From Kitasatospora cineracea (lineage in GTDB: Bacteria; Actinomycetota; Actinomycetes; Streptomycetales; Streptomycetaceae): a stretch of 64,000 nucleotides of DNA. Location of the stretch: positions 1,860,001 to 1,924,000 of the forward strand of contig NZ_RJVJ01000001.1 of the NCBI RefSeq assembly GCF_003751605.1, read 5' to 3'. The translations under genes and the position numbers were made by a program. A model generated the notes under the pieces. The model saw only the letters and a list, made by a program, of their open reading frames with translations. It made no database searches and had not been told where the DNA came from. Shown in pieces: positions 34,113-43,250 of this stretch (the first letter of the stretch is position 1; each line of letters begins with the position of its first letter).

Positions 34113-36986
34113 GTGTCCCCGAGCAGCGAGACCGCGCACGGCAAGCGACTCGTCATCGTCGAGTCGCCGGCCAAGGCCAAGACGATCAAGGGCTACCTCG
34201 GGCCCGGCTACATCGTCGAGGCCAGTGTCGGTCACATCCGCGACCTGCCCGGCACGGCCGCCGAGGTCCCGGACGAGTACACCGGCGAGGTGCGCCGCCT
34301 CGGCGTCGACGTGGACCACGACTTCGCACCGATCTACGTGGTGAACCCGGACAAGAAGTCCCAGGTCAGCAAGTTGAAGTCGCTGCTGAAGGAGTCCGAC
34401 GAGCTCTTCCTCGCCACCGATGAGGACCGCGAGGGCGAGGCCATCGCGTGGCACCTGCAGGAAGTGCTGAAGCCCAAGGTGCCGGTGCACCGGATGGTCT
34501 TCCACGAGATCACCAAGGACGCCATCCAGGAGGCCGTGCGCAACCCGCGGCACCTGAACAAGCGCCTGGTCGACGCCCAGGAGACCCGCCGCATCCTGGA
34601 CCGCCTCTACGGCTACGAGGTCTCCCCCGTGCTGTGGAAGAAGGTCATGCCGAAGCTCTCGGCGGGCCGGGTCCAGTCGGTGGCCACCCGCCTGGTGGTC
34701 GAGCGCGAGCGCGAGCGGATCGCCTTCACCTCGGCCTCGTACTGGGACTTGGTCGGCACCTTCGGCACCGGCCGCAGTGCCGCCGACGCGGCCAACCCGG
34801 AGTCCTTCGGGGCCCGGCTGGTCTCGGTCGACGGCAAGCGGGTCGCCACCGGCCGCGACTTCGGCCCGGACGGGCGGCTGAAGAGCGCCGCGACCACCCT
34901 GCACCTCGACGAGCAGGCCGCCCGCGCGCTGGCCGCCGGGCTGCAGCAGACCGCGTTCAGCGTCCGCAGCGTCGAGTCCAAGCCGTACCGCCGCTCCCCG
35001 TACGCGCCGTTCCGCACCACCACGCTGCAGCAGGAGGCCAGCCGCAAGCTGGGCTTCGGCGCGAAGCGGACCATGCAGGTGGCGCAGAAGCTGTACGAGA
35101 ACGGCTTCATCACCTACATGCGCACCGACTCGACCACGCTGTCGGAGACCGCGGTCACCGCGGCCCGCGCGCAGGTCACCCAGTTGTACGGGGCCGACTA
35201 CCTGCCGTCCGCGCCGCGCACCTACGCCTCGAAGGTGAAGAACGCGCAGGAGGCGCACGAGGCGATCCGCCCGTCCGGGGACCGCTTCCGGACGCCCGCC
35301 GAGACCGGGCTGGGCGGCGACGACTTCCGGCTGTACGAGCTGATCTGGATGCGCACCGTCGCCTCCCAGATGAAGGACGCGGTCGGCCAGTCGGTGACCG
35401 TGAAGGTCGGCGGCCGGTCCGCGGACGGGCGGGACGCCGAGTTCTCCGCCTCCGGCAAGATCATCACCTTCCACGGCTTCCTGAAGGCCTACGTCGAGGG
35501 CGCCGACGACCCGAACGCCGAGCTGGACGACCGCGAGCGCCGGCTGCCGCAGGTCGCCGAGGGCGACCCGCTGGCCGCCGAGAAGCTCACCCCCGAGGGC
35601 CACGCCACCAAGCCGCCGGCCCGGTACACCGAGGCCTCGCTGGTCAAGGAGCTGGAGGACCGGGAGATCGGCCGCCCGTCCACCTACGCCTCGATCATCG
35701 ACACGATCATCAACCGCAAGTACGTGTTCAAGAAGGGCACCGCCCTGGTGCCGTCCTTCCTGTCCTTCGCGGTGGTCAACCTGCTGGAGAAGCACTTCGG
35801 CCGGCTGGTCGACTACGACTTCACCGCGAGGATGGAGGACGACCTCGACCGGATCGCGGCCGGCCAGGCCGAGTCCGTGCCGTGGCTCAAGCGCTTCTAC
35901 TTCGGCGAGGGCGAGTCGAACGGGGCGGCGGTCGGCGGGGCCGCGGACGCCGGGAACGGCGACGGCGACCACCTCGGCGGCCTGAAGGAGCTCGTCACCG
36001 ACCTCGGTGCGATCGACGCCCGCGAGATCAGCTCCTTCCCGGTCGGCGACGGCATCGTGCTCCGGGTCGGCCGCTACGGCCCGTACGTGGAGCGGCCCTC
36101 CGCCGTCGAGGGCGAGCCCGGCCAGCGGGCCGACGTCCCCGAGGAGATGCCGCCGGACGAGCTGACCGTCGAACTCGCCGAGGAGCTGTTCAACAAGCCC
36201 AGCGGCGAGCGAGAGCTCGGCACCGACCCGGTCAGCGGCAACCCGCTGGTCGCCAAGGGCGGCCGGTTCGGCCCGTACGTCACCGAGGTGCTGCCCGAGG
36301 GCACCCCGAAGACCGGCAAGAACGCCGTCAAGCCGCGCACCGCCTCGCTGTTCAAGTCCATGGACCTGGACACCGTCACGCTGGAGGACGCGCTCAAGCT
36401 GCTCTCGCTGCCGCGCGTCGTCGGCGCCGACGCCGAGGGCAACGAGATCACCGCGCAGAACGGCCGCTACGGCCCGTACCTGAAGCGCGGCACCGACTCG
36501 CGCTCGCTCACCAGCGAGGACCAGCTGCTGTCCATCACCCTGGACGAGGCGCTGGCGATCTACGCCCAGCCGAAGGCCCGGGGCCGGGCCGCCGCCGCGC
36601 CGCCGCTGAAGGAGCTGGGCAACGACCCGGTCAGCGAGAAGCCGGTGGTGGTCAAGGACGGCCGGTTCGGCCCGTACGTCACCGACGGGGAGACCAACGC
36701 GACGCTCCGCAAGGACGACGAGGTCGAGACCATCACCCCCGAGCGGGCGTTCGAGCTGCTCGCCGAGAAGCGCGCCCGCGGGCCGGTGAAGAAGACGGCC
36801 AAGAAGGCCCCGGCGAAGAAGGCCGCGGCCACCAAGACGGCCGCCGCGAAGAAGACCACCACGGCCAAGAAGGCCACCGCGAAGAAGACGGTGGCGAAGA
36901 AGGCCGCGACGGTGAAGAAGACCGCCGCCAAGGCCACCGCAGCCAAGGAGGCCGGTGCCGCCGACGGCGGTTCCGAGGAGAGCTGA
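34113..36986 (+). CDS. topA: DNA topoisomerase I
   Basis: 957 residues from GTG 34113 (VSPSSETAHGKRLVIVESPAKAK). It relaxes negative supercoils by single-strand passage. The Toprim domain is 'VIVESPAKAKTI' with 'LATDEDREGEAI', and the catalytic Tyr335 is in 'FITYMRTDST'. 'IGRPSTYASII' is another family mark. Like other actinomycete TopA it has no zinc fingers. It ends in several TopA_C repeats ('GRFGPYVT') and about 65 residues of Lys/Ala/Thr repeats that bind DNA and aid processivity. tmk follows after a terminator. Confidence 0.98.
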   Translation: MSPSSETAHGKRLVIVESPAKAKTIKGYLGPGYIVEASVGHIRDLPGTAAEVPDEYTGEVRRLGVDVDHDFAPIYVVNPDKKSQVSKLKSLLKESDELFLATDEDREGEAIAWHLQEVLKPKVPVHRMVFHEITKDAIQEAVRNPRHLNKRLVDAQETRRILDRLYGYEVSPVLWKKVMPKLSAGRVQSVATRLVVERERERIAFTSASYWDLVGTFGTGRSAADAANPESFGARLVSVDGKRVATGRDFGPDGRLKSAATTLHLDEQAARALAAGLQQTAFSVRSVESKPYRRSPYAPFRTTTLQQEASRKLGFGAKRTMQVAQKLYENGFITYMRTDSTTLSETAVTAARAQVTQLYGADYLPSAPRTYASKVKNAQEAHEAIRPSGDRFRTPAETGLGGDDFRLYELIWMRTVASQMKDAVGQSVTVKVGGRSADGRDAEFSASGKIITFHGFLKAYVEGADDPNAELDDRERRLPQVAEGDPLAAEKLTPEGHATKPPARYTEASLVKELEDREIGRPSTYASIIDTIINRKYVFKKGTALVPSFLSFAVVNLLEKHFGRLVDYDFTARMEDDLDRIAAGQAESVPWLKRFYFGEGESNGAAVGGAADAGNGDGDHLGGLKELVTDLGAIDAREISSFPVGDGIVLRVGRYGPYVERPSAVEGEPGQRADVPEEMPPDELTVELAEELFNKPSGERELGTDPVSGNPLVAKGGRFGPYVTEVLPEGTPKTGKNAVKPRTASLFKSMDLDTVTLEDALKLLSLPRVVGADAEGNEITAQNGRYGPYLKRGTDSRSLTSEDQLLSITLDEALAIYAQPKARGRAAAAPPLKELGNDPVSEKPVVVKDGRFGPYVTDGETNATLRKDDEVETITPERAFELLAEKRARGPVKKTAKKAPAKKAAATKTAAAKKTTTAKKATAKKTVAKKAATVKKTAAKATAAKEAGAADGGSEES

Positions 36987-36997
36987 CGGACACTCCG

Positions 36998-37031
36998 TAA
37001 CGGGCCTGTTCGAATCCGGGCAGGCCCGTTA
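36998..37031. terminator. Terminator after topA
   Basis: An 11-bp perfect stem (TAACGGGCCTG with its complement at 37021-37031) has a 12-base loop and starts 12 bases after the topA stop. It lies between topA and the tmk gene. Confidence 0.8.
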
Positions 37032-37064
37032 AGACCGGGGCCCCGCACTCGCTACGCTGACCGT

Positions 37065-40000
37065 ATGACGAGCGAGGAGCTGCCCCCCACCGCGCGCACC
37101 GCCGCCCCCGGCCTCCCGGAGGTCGCCCCCGCCGGGACACCCGGCGAACGGGCCCGTGCGCTGCTGAGGCTGCGGCCCTACCGGAAACTGTGGACCACCC
37201 AGCTGCTCGGCGGTGCCGCCGACCGGCTGACCGTCCTGGTGCTGGTGCCGCTCACCGTGGCGGCCGCCGCCCTCGGCGGCCAGCTCGGGCACGGCTACCG
37301 GGCGCTCCCGCTGGCCGTCGCCGCGGTGTTCGCGGCCCGGCTGCTGGCCACCGGCCTGTTCGGCGCCGTGCTGCTCGGCCCCGTGCACGCCCTGGTCGGC
37401 GGCAAGCTCGACCGGCGCTGGAGCCTGCTCGGCGCCGACCTGGTCCGCGCCCTGCTGATCGGACTCGCCCCCTGGTGGACCGTCTGGACGCCCGGCTCGG
37501 CGATCTGGCTGCTGCTCGGCACCGCCTTCCTGGCCGGCGCCGCCGAACGGATCTGGACGATCGGCAAGGCCGCGGCCGTTCCCGGCCTGCTGGCCGTCCC
37601 CGAACAGCCCGGACCGCCGTCCGCCGCCGCGCTGGACGCCGTCCGCACCCTCGACCTGCGCACCGGCTGGGCCGCGCTGCCGCTGGCCGCCGGCGGGCTG
37701 ATCGTCCTCACCCTGCTCAACAACGTGCTCGCCGCGGTCGGCCTGGGCCGGCTGCGGGCGCACCAGCTCGCCGTCGCCGCGCTCGGCGCCGCCGTGCTGT
37801 TCGTCGTCAACGCCGCGCTGCTGTACCTCCAGGAGCTGCCGGCCGGGGCCACCGCCGCGCCGCGCTCCCCGCTGCAGGGCCTGCGCGCGCCGACCGACGC
37901 CCTCCCGTCGCCCACCACCACCCCTGCCGGAGACGCTTCGCGTCGCCCCTCCTTCGGCCCGTCGCTGAAGAAGGGCCGCACTGGCTCCGCCCCGTACTTC
38001 ACCTTCTCGATCGCCGCCGCGTACGCCGCGATGGCCGGCGTCGCCGCGCTCGGCCTGCTCACCGCGGGCGAGCACCTGGCCGGGCCGATCGGCTACGGCC
38101 TGCTGGTGCTGGCCGCGGCCGGCGCCCCCGCGGTCGGTATCCGGCTCAGCCGGGCGACCCTGCCCGGACTGTCCCGCCGCCGGCTGCTCGCGCTCGGCCT
38201 GGTCACCGCCGGGGTGGCGCTGATCCTGGCCGGGCTGGTCCTCGACTTCGTGCTGGTGCTGCTGTTCACCGTGCTGGCCGGACTGGCCGCCGGCGTGGTC
38301 ATCGCCACCGGGCGCGGGCTGCTCGCCCAGGAGATCGAGGAGATCCGGCTCGGCAAGGTCACCGAGCACCTGTACGCCGTGCTGCGGGCCGTGGTCGGCG
38401 CCGCGCTGGTCGGCATGCCGCTGCTGGCCGCCGCGTACGGGCAGGTCACCCTCGGCGAGGTCGGCCGCGGCCACTTCACCTTCATCCACGACGGTGCGGC
38501 GCTCGCCGTCTCCACCGCCGGGCTGCTCACCCTGGCGCTGGCCGCCGTCGTGCTGCTCAAGACCGACGACCAGCGCGGCGTCGTCCCGTTCGGCCGCGAG
38601 CTGGCCCAGGCCGTCCGCGGGCAGGCCGAGGTCGCCCCGCACCGGGCCGCCGGGAAGGGCTACTTCATCGCCCTGGAGGGCGGCGACGGGGCCGGCAAGT
38701 CCACCCAGGCGCAGGCGCTGGCCGAGTGGATCCGGGCCAAGGGCCACGAGGTCGTCCTCACCCGCGAGCCCGGCGGCTCCCCGATCGGGCAGCGGCTGCG
38801 CGCCCTCGTCCTGGACGTCGGCAACACCGGCCTGTCGCACCGCGCCGAGGCGCTGATCTACGCCGCCGACCGGGCCGAGCACGTCGAGAACGTCATCCGC
38901 CCGGCGCTGGAGCGCGGCGCGGTCGTCCTCACCGACCGGTACATGGACTCCTCCATCGCCTACCAGGGCGCCGGCCGCGACCTGGCCGCCACCGAGGTCG
39001 CCCGGATCTCCCGCTGGGCCACCGGCGGGCTGGTGCCCGACCTGACCGTCGTCCTGGACGTCGACCCGACCGCCGCCCGGGACCGCTTCACCGAGGCGCT
39101 AGACCGGCTGGAGTCCGAGCCCACCGAGTTCCACCAGCGGGTCCGCTCCGGCTTCCTGGCGCTCGCCGCCGCCGACCCGGCCCGCTACCTGGTCGTCGAC
39201 GGCACCCAGCCCGCCGCCAACGTCACCACCGCGATCCGGCACCGGCTCGACCGCGAACTGCCGCTCTCCGACCAGGAGAAGGCCGCCAAGGCCGAGCAGG
39301 AGCGCAAGGCCCGCGAGGAGGCCGCCCGGCGGGCCGCCGAGGCAGAGGCCGCCCGCAAGGCCGCCGAGGAGGCCGAGCGCAAGCGCCTCGAACTGCTGGA
39401 GCAGCTGCGCGCCGAGCAGGCCGAGAAGGACCGGCTCGCGGCCGAGGAAGCCGCCCGGGTCGAGGCCGAGGCCGCCCGCAAGGCCGCCGAAGCCGCCCGG
39501 ATCGCCGCCGAGGCGGAGGCCGCCCGGCGCGCCGAGGAGGACGCCGCGCGGCGGGCCGAGGAGGCGGCGCGGGCCGAGGCGGCGGCGGAGGCCGCGCGCA
39601 AGGCCGCCGCGGAGGAGGCCGCCCGGGCCGAGTTCGCCCGGCAGCGCGAGCTGCAGCGGGAGGAGCAGCGGCGGCGCGCCGAGGAGGCGCTGCAGCGGGC
39701 GGAGGCCGCGCGGCGGGCCGCCGAGGCGGAAGCGGCCGCGGCGCTGGCAGCGGAGGCTCCGGCTGCTCCGGCTCCGGCTCCGGCTCCGACTCCGGTTCCG
39801 GCTGCGGATGAGACTGCGGTGCTGCCGAAGGTGGACGAGACGGCGGTGCTGCCGAAGGTCGACGCCGACTCGGAGAGCACCCGGGAGCTGCCCAAGCCCG
39901 GGGCGGGGAAGTCGGGTTCGGGGGCGAAGGACGCTGGTTCTGGTTCTGGCCCGGGGAAGCCGGCGGTGGACGAGACCGCGGTGCTGCCGAAGGTCGGGGA

Positions 40001-40277
40001 CGCCGAGGAGACGGCGGTGCTGCCGGTGGCGGACCCCGCCCGGCGGGTGCCCGAGGGGCTGTTCCGGGACGAGCCCGACTCGGCGCAGACCCGGGAGCTG
40101 CGGCCCCGGCCGGAGTGGGCGGAGGAGACCCCGCTCGACGACCTGCCCAGCCTGACGGACAGTCTGCTCGGCTCCCGCGAGGAGTGGGCGCGCTGGGAGG
40201 CGGCGGAGCCCGAGGCCGGGCCGGAGGAGGAGCAGCAGCAGTCCAAGAAGGGCGGCTGGCGGCGCCGCAAGGACTAG
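37065..40277 (+). CDS. tmk: Fused MFS-like membrane protein and thymidylate kinase
   Basis: 1070 residues. Residues 1-530 carry about 12 helices of an MFS-like domain. Residues 532-735 are a complete dTMP kinase: 'FIALEGGDGAGKSTQ' (P-loop), 'TREPGGSPIGQRLR', and 'VVLTDRYMDSSIAYQGAGRDL' (DRY motif and lid). The kinase makes dTDP for DNA synthesis. Residues about 740-910 are a long Ala/Glu/Arg/Lys coiled coil. The last 160 carry repeats of 'DETAVLPKV'. The fusion with a membrane domain is conserved in Streptomyces. Why a nucleotide kinase is tethered there is not known. Confidence 0.95.
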   Translation: MTSEELPPTARTAAPGLPEVAPAGTPGERARALLRLRPYRKLWTTQLLGGAADRLTVLVLVPLTVAAAALGGQLGHGYRALPLAVAAVFAARLLATGLFGAVLLGPVHALVGGKLDRRWSLLGADLVRALLIGLAPWWTVWTPGSAIWLLLGTAFLAGAAERIWTIGKAAAVPGLLAVPEQPGPPSAAALDAVRTLDLRTGWAALPLAAGGLIVLTLLNNVLAAVGLGRLRAHQLAVAALGAAVLFVVNAALLYLQELPAGATAAPRSPLQGLRAPTDALPSPTTTPAGDASRRPSFGPSLKKGRTGSAPYFTFSIAAAYAAMAGVAALGLLTAGEHLAGPIGYGLLVLAAAGAPAVGIRLSRATLPGLSRRRLLALGLVTAGVALILAGLVLDFVLVLLFTVLAGLAAGVVIATGRGLLAQEIEEIRLGKVTEHLYAVLRAVVGAALVGMPLLAAAYGQVTLGEVGRGHFTFIHDGAALAVSTAGLLTLALAAVVLLKTDDQRGVVPFGRELAQAVRGQAEVAPHRAAGKGYFIALEGGDGAGKSTQAQALAEWIRAKGHEVVLTREPGGSPIGQRLRALVLDVGNTGLSHRAEALIYAADRAEHVENVIRPALERGAVVLTDRYMDSSIAYQGAGRDLAATEVARISRWATGGLVPDLTVVLDVDPTAARDRFTEALDRLESEPTEFHQRVRSGFLALAAADPARYLVVDGTQPAANVTTAIRHRLDRELPLSDQEKAAKAEQERKAREEAARRAAEAEAARKAAEEAERKRLELLEQLRAEQAEKDRLAAEEAARVEAEAARKAAEAARIAAEAEAARRAEEDAARRAEEAARAEAAAEAARKAAAEEAARAEFARQRELQREEQRRRAEEALQRAEAARRAAEAEAAAALAAEAPAAPAPAPAPTPVPAADETAVLPKVDETAVLPKVDADSESTRELPKPGAGKSGSGAKDAGSGSGPGKPAVDETAVLPKVGDAEETAVLPVADPARRVPEGLFRDEPDSAQTRELRPRPEWAEETPLDDLPSLTDSLLGSREEWARWEAAEPEAGPEEEQQQSKKGGWRRRKD

Positions 40278-40439
40278 CCGTCCGGGCGGTACGCCGTTCC
40301 GGCCCTTGCGGCGGTGCCGCGGTCGGGGCGGCGTGTGCGGGGCCGGTCCTGCTCGTGGTGGGCGTCGGCGGCCTGCGCCGGGGGTGTCCTGGGCCGGGGT
40401 TAGGCTCGGCGGGGCGGGATCGGCGAGGAGGAGCGCGGC

Positions 40440-41645
40440 GTGAGTGTGTGGGACGACCTGGTCGGGCAGGACCGGGTGGTCGAGCAGTTGCAGGCGGCCG
40501 CTCGGGCGGCCCGGGCGAGCGTGCTGGCGGGCCGCGGCGGGGCCGCGGCGGGCAACGCCTCGTTGATGACGCACGCCTGGCTGTTCACCGGCCCGCCGGG
40601 CGCCGGGCAGGTGACGGCGGCGCGGGCGTTCGCGGCGGCGCTGCAGTGCACCAGCCCGGACCTGGAGCTGGGCGGGGTGCCGGGCTGCGGGTTCTGCGAC
40701 GGGTGCCACACGGTGCTGTCGGGCAGCCACGCGGACGTGAAGCAGGTCCGGACGGACGGTCTGTCGATCGGCGTCGGCGACATGCGCGACCTGGTGCTGC
40801 GGGCGGCGAGCTACCCGACCGGCGGCCGCTGGTCGGTGATCCTGGTGGACGCCGCGCACCGGCTGACCGAGGCGGCCGCGAACGCGCTGCTGAAGGGCGT
40901 CGAGGAGCCCTCGCCGCGGACGGTGTGGCTGCTGTGCGCGCCGTCCGTGCAGGACGTGCTGCCGACGATCCGCTCGCGCTGCCGGCTGCTGGTGCTGCGG
41001 ACGCCCGCCGCGGAGGCGGTCGCCGACATGCTGGTGCGGCGGGACGGCGTGGAGCCGGCGGCGGCCCGGATCGCGGCGCTGGCCGGGCAGGGCGACATCG
41101 ACCGGGCGCGGCGGCTCGCGGTGGACGAGCAGGCCCGTTCACGGCGGGCCGAGGTGCTGCGGATCCCGCTGGAGGTGTCCGACCTGGGCGGCTGCCTGGC
41201 GGCCGCGCAGCGGCTGGTGGACACCGCGAAGGCGGACGCCGAGGCGCTGGCCGAGACCCAGGACGCCCGGGAGACCGAGGACCTGCGGGCCGCGTACGGC
41301 GCGGCGGAGGGCAGCCGGGCGCCGCGCGGCATGGCCGGGGCGGTGAAGGAGCTGGAGAAGCGGCAGAAGAGCCGGGCCACCCGGACCCGACGCGAGACGC
41401 TGAACGTGGCGCTGGGCGACCTGCTGGGCTTCTACCGGGACGTGCTGGCCCTGCAGTTCGGCGCGGGCGGCGAACTGGCGAACGAGGACCAGCGGCCGGC
41501 CCTGCAGCGGGTCGCGGGGGCGGGCGCGGCGGAGAACACGCTGCGCCGGATCGAGGCGGTGCTGGCCTGCCGCCGCGCGCTGGACCGGAACGTGGACCCG
41601 CTGCTGGCGGTGGAGGCGATGACGGTGGCGCTGCGGGCGGGCTGA
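40440..41645 (+). CDS. holB: DNA polymerase III delta' subunit (clamp loader)
   Basis: 401 residues from GTG 40440 after GAGGAGGAG. The fold of a clamp-loader AAA protein is clear: 'WLFTGPPGAGQVTAARAFAAAL', a zinc module C-x8-C-x2-C-x2-C in 'CTSPDLELGGVPGCGFCDGC', and 'VILVDAAHRLTEAAANALLKGVEEPSP'. 'LLCAPSVQDVLPTIRSRCRLL' holds the SRC motif. The P-loop Lys is replaced by Gln, as expected since delta' does not hydrolyse ATP. It follows tmk by 162 bases, as in most Gram-positive bacteria. Confidence 0.94.
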   Translation: MSVWDDLVGQDRVVEQLQAAARAARASVLAGRGGAAAGNASLMTHAWLFTGPPGAGQVTAARAFAAALQCTSPDLELGGVPGCGFCDGCHTVLSGSHADVKQVRTDGLSIGVGDMRDLVLRAASYPTGGRWSVILVDAAHRLTEAAANALLKGVEEPSPRTVWLLCAPSVQDVLPTIRSRCRLLVLRTPAAEAVADMLVRRDGVEPAAARIAALAGQGDIDRARRLAVDEQARSRRAEVLRIPLEVSDLGGCLAAAQRLVDTAKADAEALAETQDARETEDLRAAYGAAEGSRAPRGMAGAVKELEKRQKSRATRTRRETLNVALGDLLGFYRDVLALQFGAGGELANEDQRPALQRVAGAGAAENTLRRIEAVLACRRALDRNVDPLLAVEAMTVALRAG

Positions 41646-41656
41646 GCGGCCGTTCT

Positions 41657-41746
41657 CCGGGACCGTCCGGGGCGCCGTTCGGGGCGTATCCGGGGCGCAG
41701 CCCGGAGTGCCGTTCGGGGCGCCGTCCGGGACCGTCCGGGGCGCCG
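41657..41746. repeat. Direct repeats of GGGACCGTCCGGGGCGCCG
   Basis: Two copies (41657-41677 and 41726-41746) of a 21-base block lie in the spacer after holB, with GCCGTTCGGGGCG (41674-41686 and 41709-41721) repeated between them. Simple compositional duplication is possible. Confidence 0.45.
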
Positions 41747-41822
41747 CCGGGGTGGCCGTCCGGCCGTCGCTCGTTCGAGTGAACGTGCGGAGACGCCCGT
41801 ACCGCCCCAGGGCCAGGGGGCA

Positions 41823-41852
41823 CGTGGTCTTGCACCCTGTGCACTGACCACG
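41823..41852. promoter_or_regulatory. Hairpin upstream of esterase-like gene
   Basis: CGTGGTC (41823-41829) pairs with GACCACG (41846-41852), and TGCAC/GTGCA (41831-41835 with 41839-41843) extend the stem with a three-base loop. It lies 45 bases ahead of the next start codon and could be an operator or leader hairpin. Confidence 0.4.
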
Positions 41853-41896
41853 CGCTCGCGTCCGGCGGCCGGTCCTTCCCCGAGGTGGTGCGTCCC

Positions 41897-42976
41897 ATGC
41901 CCCGTTCGCTCCTCGTCCTGTTGTTGCTGGTGGCCGCGGTGGCGGGCAGCTGGTTGGCCCGTTCGGCGATGGTGCGCTGGCGGGACCTGCGGGCCGCGCA
42001 GACGTACGAGCTGGCGGCGGAGGCGCGTCCGGCGCTGGTGCGGGCGGGGGCGGCGGCGCTGTGCCTGATGTGCGTGAGTGCGCTCGGGGTGGCGGTGCTG
42101 CTGGGGGCGCGGGGCGGGGCACGGCAGGCGGTGGCGGCGGTGGAGGAGGGGCGGTCCGCGGGCAGTGCGGACGGGGCGGCGGCCTCGGCACCGGTTTCGA
42201 CGTCGCCCTCGCCCTCGCCCTCGCCTTCGCCGGTGGCGTTCGCGGCGGTGGGGCGGGCGGCGGGCGGGGAGTTGATGCAGGGGGCGGTGCCCGGGCCGGA
42301 CGGGCGGGCGCGGACGGTGCGGGTGTGGCTGCCCGCCGAGTACGGCAGGAACGCGACGGACCGGTTCCCGGTGATCGTGCTGCACTCCGGGACGCCAGGG
42401 CGGACCGCCGACGCCGACCTGCCGGACGTGTTCGACGGGGTGGCGTCGGCGGTGCAGCAGGGCAAGGCCCGGCCGTTCGTGGTGGTCGCCCCCGAGGCGC
42501 CCGGCGGCACCGGCCACCCCTGCGACCTGGTGGCCGCCGCCCCGCAGGCGGTCGCCGACGACGCGGCGCTGCGTTCGGCCGTCGGCGCCGCCTTCCGCAC
42601 CCTGCCGGCCGGCCCCGCGGGCTGGAGCGTGCTCGGTGTGGACGGCGGCGCGCCCTGCGCGGCGGCGGCCGGGCTGGCCCGTCCCGACCTGTACGGGGCG
42701 GCCGCGGCGGTCTCCGGCCGGTACGACGCGAAGGCGCTGACCGGAGCGGCGACGGAGGCCTCCGGGGCGGTGGGGGCGCGGCTGCTGCTGGCCGCGGCGA
42801 AGCGGGACACCGACGGGGTGGCGTCCGGGCGGGCGGTGCAGGCGGCGCTGCGGGACGCCAAGTCGCGGGCCGAGGTGCGGACTTCCGAGGTGGTGCAGGA
42901 CTACACGCCGGAGCGGGAGCGGCTGCGGCTGGTGCGGGTCGCGGTGCAGTACCTGGCGGAGCAGCTCGCCAAGTAG
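41897..42976 (+). CDS. Exported alpha/beta-hydrolase (esterase D-like), nucleophile unclear
   Basis: 359 residues from ATG 41897 (GAGGTGG upstream). Two hydrophobic helices (residues 1-20 and about 45-75) anchor it, then a Ser/Pro spacer, then an esterase-like domain: 'RVWLPAEYGRNATDRFPVIVLHSG', 'FVVVAPEAPGG'. The nucleophile elbow reads 'LGVDGGAPCAAAAGLARP', where a Ser is expected after 'G-x'. The position holds Asp instead. The His and Asp of a triad are not obvious. It could be an inactive surface protein or mycolyltransferase relative. The fold call is moderate. Confidence 0.75.
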   Translation: MPRSLLVLLLLVAAVAGSWLARSAMVRWRDLRAAQTYELAAEARPALVRAGAAALCLMCVSALGVAVLLGARGGARQAVAAVEEGRSAGSADGAAASAPVSTSPSPSPSPSPVAFAAVGRAAGGELMQGAVPGPDGRARTVRVWLPAEYGRNATDRFPVIVLHSGTPGRTADADLPDVFDGVASAVQQGKARPFVVVAPEAPGGTGHPCDLVAAAPQAVADDAALRSAVGAAFRTLPAGPAGWSVLGVDGGAPCAAAAGLARPDLYGAAAAVSGRYDAKALTGAATEASGAVGARLLLAAAKRDTDGVASGRAVQAALRDAKSRAEVRTSEVVQDYTPERERLRLVRVAVQYLAEQLAK

Positions 42977-43030
42977 CGGGCGACTGAGACGGGGCGGGGC
43001 GTCCGGAGCGGGGGCGCCCGGAGTGGGGGA

Positions 43031-43104
43031 GTGCGGGGGGTTGCGCTGTTCGGTGCGGGGGGATCGCGGTGCCCGGTGCGGGGGTTGCGCCGTTCGGTGC
43101 GGGG
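43031..43104. repeat. 45-base direct duplication GTGCGGGGGTTGCGC
   Basis: Blocks starting at 43031 and 43076 share GTGCGGGG(G)GTTGCGC(T/C)GTTCGGTGCGGGG with one indel. The region 42977-43250 otherwise holds G-rich spacer and the ribosome site (AGGGGAGAGG) of the next gene. Confidence 0.5.
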
Positions 43105-43250
43105 CCGTGGTGCGATCGGCGGTGTGATGATCGGCCGGGCGGGGTGGTGGTCGGGGCGAGTCGCCGGGGGTGGCGGTGCTGCCCGCTAGGCTCGGCCTCC
43201 GGTGCCGGCCCGGCTGCCGGGCCGTTCCCCAGGGGAGAGGACCCACCGTC

